A stretch of DNA of 64,000 nt from Lipingzhangella_A rawalii. Lineage in GTDB: Bacteria; Actinomycetota; Actinomycetes; Streptosporangiales; Streptosporangiaceae. The position numbers and the translations under genes were made by a program. Shown here piece after piece: positions 60,765 to 64,000 of the stretch. The notes below the pieces were generated by a model. The model was not told where the DNA came from. It saw nothing but the letters and a program-made list of their open reading frames with translations, and did not search any database. Each line of letters opens with the position of its first letter. The stretch's first letter is position 1. The stretch spans positions 1-64,000 of the forward strand of contig NZ_JAVLVT010000010.1 of NCBI RefSeq assembly GCF_031628175.1. Direction: 5' to 3'.

Positions 60765-62771
60765 TCAGGCTTCGACCAGGGCGCGACGCAGCTGTTCCAC
60801 GGAGGTTACCGGGCGCTGGCAGGTCATCTGACGACACACGTAGGCGGCTGGCCCATCATCGACGGGAGCACGTCCGCGCAGCAACGGGACCCCATCATCC
60901 TGGTGACCATCCCCCAGGGCGATCACTGCCCCCGGACTGGTACAGGTCAGTGCGGCGGCATGGAGCTGCTCCCGGTCCGGGCTACCGGGTTGCCCCACAA
61001 CCGCGATCTCGGTCGGACCGGCCAGGAACGCCTCCGCCACGGCCAGTCCCCACCCAGCGAACCGGGGAGCGCGCTGGGCCAGCAGGGGCAACGGAGCCAA
61101 CGCCGCATGGGCGGCCGCCCGGTGTCGTTGGGAGCCGGTCAGCGCCGCGTAGCTCAACAGCGCCCCCGCCGCCGCGAACTGCCCCGACGGGGTGGCGTTG
61201 TCGGTTGGATCCCGCGGCCGTGTGAACAGGGGCTCGGCGTCGTCCGGGGTGTCGTAGAAGCCTCCGCTGCCGTCACCGAAGCGGGCCAGCACCACCTCCA
61301 GAAGCTGGCCGGCGACGTGCACCCATTCGGCTTCCCCCGTGACGCCGTACAGGGTGATCAGGCCTTCGGCCGTGTTGGCGTAGTCCTCCAACACCCCGGC
61401 GTTCACACCGACCTTGCCATCGCGCGAGGTGCGCAGCAGGCGGCCGTCCCGCAGGTGGAGATCGACGAGAAGGCGGGCCGCAGTGCGGGCGGCGTTCACG
61501 AGGTCCTCCCGCCCGAACAGCGCTCCGACCTCCGACAACGCGGCGATCGCCAAACCGTTCCAGGCAGCAACGATCTTGTCGTCCCGTTCCGGCCATACCC
61601 GCGCGGAGCGCTGCTCGGCCAGGCGCTGTCGGATGCTCTGGTAACGCGAGACGTCCTCGGGGTCCTGCTGGAGTTGCAGGACCGAGGTGCCGTGCTCGAA
61701 GGTCCCCTGTTCAGTGACCCCGAACACCGTCGCAGCCCAGTCGCCATCGGCGGCACCGAGTGCCGTACGCAACTGTTGGGGCGTCCACACGTAGAACAGC
61801 CCCTCCTCACCCGCACTGTCTGCGTCCCGAGCCGATGCGAACCCTCCCTCCGGAGTGCCCAGGTCCCGCACCATCCACTCCGCGGTCTCCAAGGCGACCC
61901 GCCGAGCCAGGGCACTTCCGTTGCTGCGCCACAGGTGCGCATAGGAGCGTGCGAGCAGCGCGTTGTCATAGAGCATCTTCTCGAAGTGCGGCACCGTCCA
62001 GTGCTCGTCCACGGAGTAGCGGGCGAATCCACCGCCCAGCTGGTCGTAGATGCCGCCACGTGCCATGGCCTCGGCGGTATGCTCCGCGACCTCGAGGGGG
62101 CTGGTATCCGTACGGCCGGTCCGGTCATGGTGCCGCAGCAGGAACTCCAGCACCATGGACGGGGGGAACTTCGGCGCGGATCCGAAACCACCGTTGACCG
62201 TGTCGTACTCGGCGTACAGGGTGCGGTGTGCGACCGCGAGAAGTTCCGCGTCAATCGTGGGCTGCGGCGTGGCGGCGCTGTCGAGGGGGCTGGGCTGGCT
62301 GAGTGCGGCGACCACCCGCTGCCCCTGGTCGAGAATCTGCTCCCGCTGGTTCTGCCACGCCTCGGCCACGCCGTGCAGGAGCCGCTGGAACTGGGGACGG
62401 GGAAAGTAGGTACCACAGTAGAACGGTTCCCCGTCCGGTGTGGCGAATACGGTCATGGGCCAGCCACCGTGCCCCGTCATCGCCTGGGTGGCGTTCATGT
62501 AGACGGCGTCGACGTCGGGCCGTTCCTCCCGGTCCACCTTGACGTTGACGAACAGCTCGTTCATCGTGCGGGCGGTCGCCTCGTCCTCGAAGGACTCGTG
62601 CGCCATGACATGGCACCAGTGACAGGCGGAGTAGCCGATCGACACCAACACGGGCACATCCCTGCGCCGGGCTTCCGCGAACGCGTCCTCTCCCCAGGGG
62701 TGCCAGTCCACCGGATTCTCGGCGTGCTGGAGCAAGTAGGGGCTGGTGGCATGGGCGAGACGGTTGACCAT
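60765..62771 (-). CDS. Thioredoxin-domain DUF255 protein (YyaL/spermatogenesis-associated 20 type)
   Basis: A 668-aa protein. Residues about 1-170 form a thioredoxin-like DUF255 domain (SPYLLQHAENPVDWHPWG, SACHWCHVM with a CxxC, TVFATPDGEPFYCGTYFP). The rest is an (alpha/alpha)6-barrel, as in glycoside-processing enzymes (GGFARYSVDEHWTVPHFEKMLYDNA, PSGQFAAAGALL). The ATG at 62771 is the usual N-terminus. It matches Rv1084 in position. Biochemical role unknown. Confidence 0.93.
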   Translation of the reverse strand: MVNRLAHATSPYLLQHAENPVDWHPWGEDAFAEARRRDVPVLVSIGYSACHWCHVMAHESFEDEATARTMNELFVNVKVDREERPDVDAVYMNATQAMTGHGGWPMTVFATPDGEPFYCGTYFPRPQFQRLLHGVAEAWQNQREQILDQGQRVVAALSQPSPLDSAATPQPTIDAELLAVAHRTLYAEYDTVNGGFGSAPKFPPSMVLEFLLRHHDRTGRTDTSPLEVAEHTAEAMARGGIYDQLGGGFARYSVDEHWTVPHFEKMLYDNALLARSYAHLWRSNGSALARRVALETAEWMVRDLGTPEGGFASARDADSAGEEGLFYVWTPQQLRTALGAADGDWAATVFGVTEQGTFEHGTSVLQLQQDPEDVSRYQSIRQRLAEQRSARVWPERDDKIVAAWNGLAIAALSEVGALFGREDLVNAARTAARLLVDLHLRDGRLLRTSRDGKVGVNAGVLEDYANTAEGLITLYGVTGEAEWVHVAGQLLEVVLARFGDGSGGFYDTPDDAEPLFTRPRDPTDNATPSGQFAAAGALLSYAALTGSQRHRAAAHAALAPLPLLAQRAPRFAGWGLAVAEAFLAGPTEIAVVGQPGSPDREQLHAAALTCTSPGAVIALGDGHQDDGVPLLRGRAPVDDGPAAYVCRQMTCQRPVTSVEQLRRALVEA

Positions 62772-62835
62772 GCCCCCACTGTGCCGCACCGACACCACTC
62801 GTGGCGACGCTCGCCACCGGGGGCTGCGGTGGGTA

Positions 62836-63051
62836 CTACGGGTTCTGGTCTGGGCTGGGGCGGCGATGCTCCGGTACGGGCGCGGGGGGCTGCTCCCGAA
62901 CCTGGACCAGCTTCTGGCGCATACTGCGCAGCAGGAAGAACAGGCCGGCGCCAACGGCGAAGATGACGAGGAACCCCAGAACTCCCGGGGTCACACTCTC
63001 GTCCGGTACTCCGGAGTCGGCCAACGCGAACAGGATGGTTTCGGGGCTCAT
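62836..63051 (-). CDS. Small membrane protein downstream of mca
   Basis: A 71-aa protein with one transmembrane helix (LGFLVIFAVGAGLFFLL) and a Pro-rich cytosolic tail. It starts 6 nt after the mca stop and corresponds in size and position to Rv1083-like proteins. No function known. Confidence 0.78.
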   Translation of the reverse strand: MSPETILFALADSGVPDESVTPGVLGFLVIFAVGAGLFFLLRSMRQKLVQVREQPPAPVPEHRRPSPDQNP

Positions 63052-63056
63052 AACAG

Positions 63057-63935
63057 CTATGTTCCCACGCGTTCGCGAACGCCAGCGAAGAGGTCCGTCT
63101 CCGGAAGCTCGGTGCCCACTGCGGACCGGGCCAGATGGTAGTCCTCGGTCGGCCAGGCCACCCGCTCGACATCCCGTGGCACCGCGAACCACATTCCGTT
63201 CGGGTCCACCTGGGTGGCGTGCGCGAGGAGTGCGCGGTCCCGGGCGGGAAAGTAGTCGGCACAGTGCACCCGGGTGGTGATGGTCCACTCGGACCGTCGT
63301 CGAGCGCGGATTCGCTCCATCCACTCGGCGAACGGATTCTCCAGCCCCTGCTCGGCAAGGGCCCGGTCGATGGCGTCGAATCGGGCCATGGGAAACGAGA
63401 CGTGGTAGTAGAGCTTCAGGGGCTGCCACGGAGCCCCGGCCTCGGGGTACCGGTCGGCGGCCCCGGCCGCGTCGAACGCCTCGACCGAGACCTGGTGGCA
63501 CTTGATGTGGTCGGGATGGGGGTAGCCGCCCTGCTCGTCATAGGTGAGCATCACGTGCGGCCGAAAGGTCCGTACCGAGTGCACCAGCGGGGCCGCGGCC
63601 TCCTCCAGGGGCTGGATCGCGAAGCAGCCCTCGGGCAGTGGGGGTAGCGGATCTCCCTCGGGCAGGCCCGAGTCCATGAATCCGGAGAACTCCTGGTGTA
63701 CACCCAGGACCTGGCGCGCCTCGGCCATCTCCTTACGCCGAATCTCGGCGATGTTGTCCCGAATCTCGGGTCGGTCCATGGCGGGGTTGAGAATCGAGCC
63801 GCGCTCGCCACCGGTCAGGGTGACGACGAGCACATCGACGCCCTCGGCCACGTACCGCGCCATGGTGGCGGCACCCTTGCTGGACTCGTCATCGGGATGG
63901 GCGTGAACAGCCATCAACCGCAGGTGCTCGGACAA
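63057..63935 (-). CDS. mca: Mycothiol S-conjugate amidase
   Basis: A 292-aa zinc amidase that cleaves mycothiol conjugates to release mercapturic acids during detoxification. The zinc motif is HAHPDDESSKG, with YPHPDHIKC supplying another ligand. Length fits Mca rather than MshB, and VHCADYFPARDRALLAHATQVDP is typical of it. The TTG start at 63935 has GAGGGG 9 nt upstream. The organism therefore makes mycothiol. Confidence 0.96.
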   Translation of the reverse strand: MSEHLRLMAVHAHPDDESSKGAATMARYVAEGVDVLVVTLTGGERGSILNPAMDRPEIRDNIAEIRRKEMAEARQVLGVHQEFSGFMDSGLPEGDPLPPLPEGCFAIQPLEEAAAPLVHSVRTFRPHVMLTYDEQGGYPHPDHIKCHQVSVEAFDAAGAADRYPEAGAPWQPLKLYYHVSFPMARFDAIDRALAEQGLENPFAEWMERIRARRRSEWTITTRVHCADYFPARDRALLAHATQVDPNGMWFAVPRDVERVAWPTEDYHLARSAVGTELPETDLFAGVRERVGT

Positions 63936-64000
63936 CGGATCGGTCCCCTCGGGGTCACTGGGCAGACAGTCACCACGGCCACCCGAGCGACCGCGTCCCG

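Noticed and set aside
1..64000. CRISPR arrays, transposases, prophage genes, rRNA and an origin of replication
   Set aside because: No spaced direct-repeat array, no transposase or phage structural product, no rRNA sequence and no cluster of DnaA boxes was seen on reading through.

Overview
The window is a high-GC actinobacterial chromosome segment, most likely from a Nocardiopsis-like member of the Nocardiopsaceae/Streptosporangiales. The evidence is strong GC bias at third codon positions, frequent GTG starts, a mycothiol-conjugate amidase (mca), a conservon (roadblock/DUF742/Rab-like GTPase cassette), a B-type menaquinone succinate dehydrogenase, and alpha-lytic-type (S1E) proteases that closely resemble Nocardiopsis protease. 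It is a scaffold: exactly 100 N at 31194-31293 mark an assembly gap that cuts the end of a lipase-like gene.

Layout. 1-4.4 kb: two tandem secreted S1E proteases whose 3' halves are almost identical, a DUF3054 membrane protein, and a 124-aa protein with a possible signalling motif at its C-terminus. 4.6-9.4 kb (minus): a conservon, histidine kinase-roadblock-DUF742-GTPase, followed by a styrene-monooxygenase-like flavoprotein; the kinase frame contains an in-frame TAG. 9.7-13.5 kb: an SF2 helicase with a membrane-spanning C-terminal part, and a GNAT acetyltransferase. 13.7-18.1 kb: sdhCAB with a divergent LysR regulator. 18.2-22.8 kb (minus): sugar transferase-cysQ-cysD-cysN. 22.9-27.4 kb (minus): pth, rplY (L25), prs, glmU and a tRNA-Gln(UUG). 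27.8-31.2 kb: acyl desaturase with TetR regulator, MarR regulator, and a lipase-like lipoprotein running into the gap. 31.8-34.0 kb (minus): rdgB, rph and a metallo-beta-lactamase-fold hydrolase. 34.2-38.3 kb: hydrolase-OsmC fusion, ychF, FkbM methyltransferase. 38.4-64 kb: rmuC, DUF6542, ispH, a lipid-droplet-like protein, xseAB, DUF4245, TetR, glpX, DUF3352, a lipoprotein, an ABC exporter, DUF1707, fumC, a Ser/Thr kinase, a secreted lytic transglycosylase-like protein, PhoH2, a cis-prenyltransferase, an ECF-type sigma factor, a YyaL/DUF255 protein, a small membrane protein and mca.

How the genes work together. The 36-64 kb part follows, from memory, the gene neighbourhood around Mycobacterium tuberculosis Rv1082-Rv1112, so it is core chromosome with lineage-specific insertions (kinase, transglycosylase, sigma factor, TetR). 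Core themes are the TCA cycle (sdh, fumC), gluconeogenesis (glpX), isoprenoids (ispH, cis-prenyltransferase), nucleotide and cell-wall precursors (prs, glmU), translation (pth, L25, tRNA) and DNA repair (xseAB, rmuC). The more unusual parts are the protease pair, the interrupted conservon with its flavin monooxygenase, the membrane-linked helicase, and the sugar transferase-sulfate activation cluster. I see no CRISPR array, rRNA, intact transposase, prophage or replication origin.
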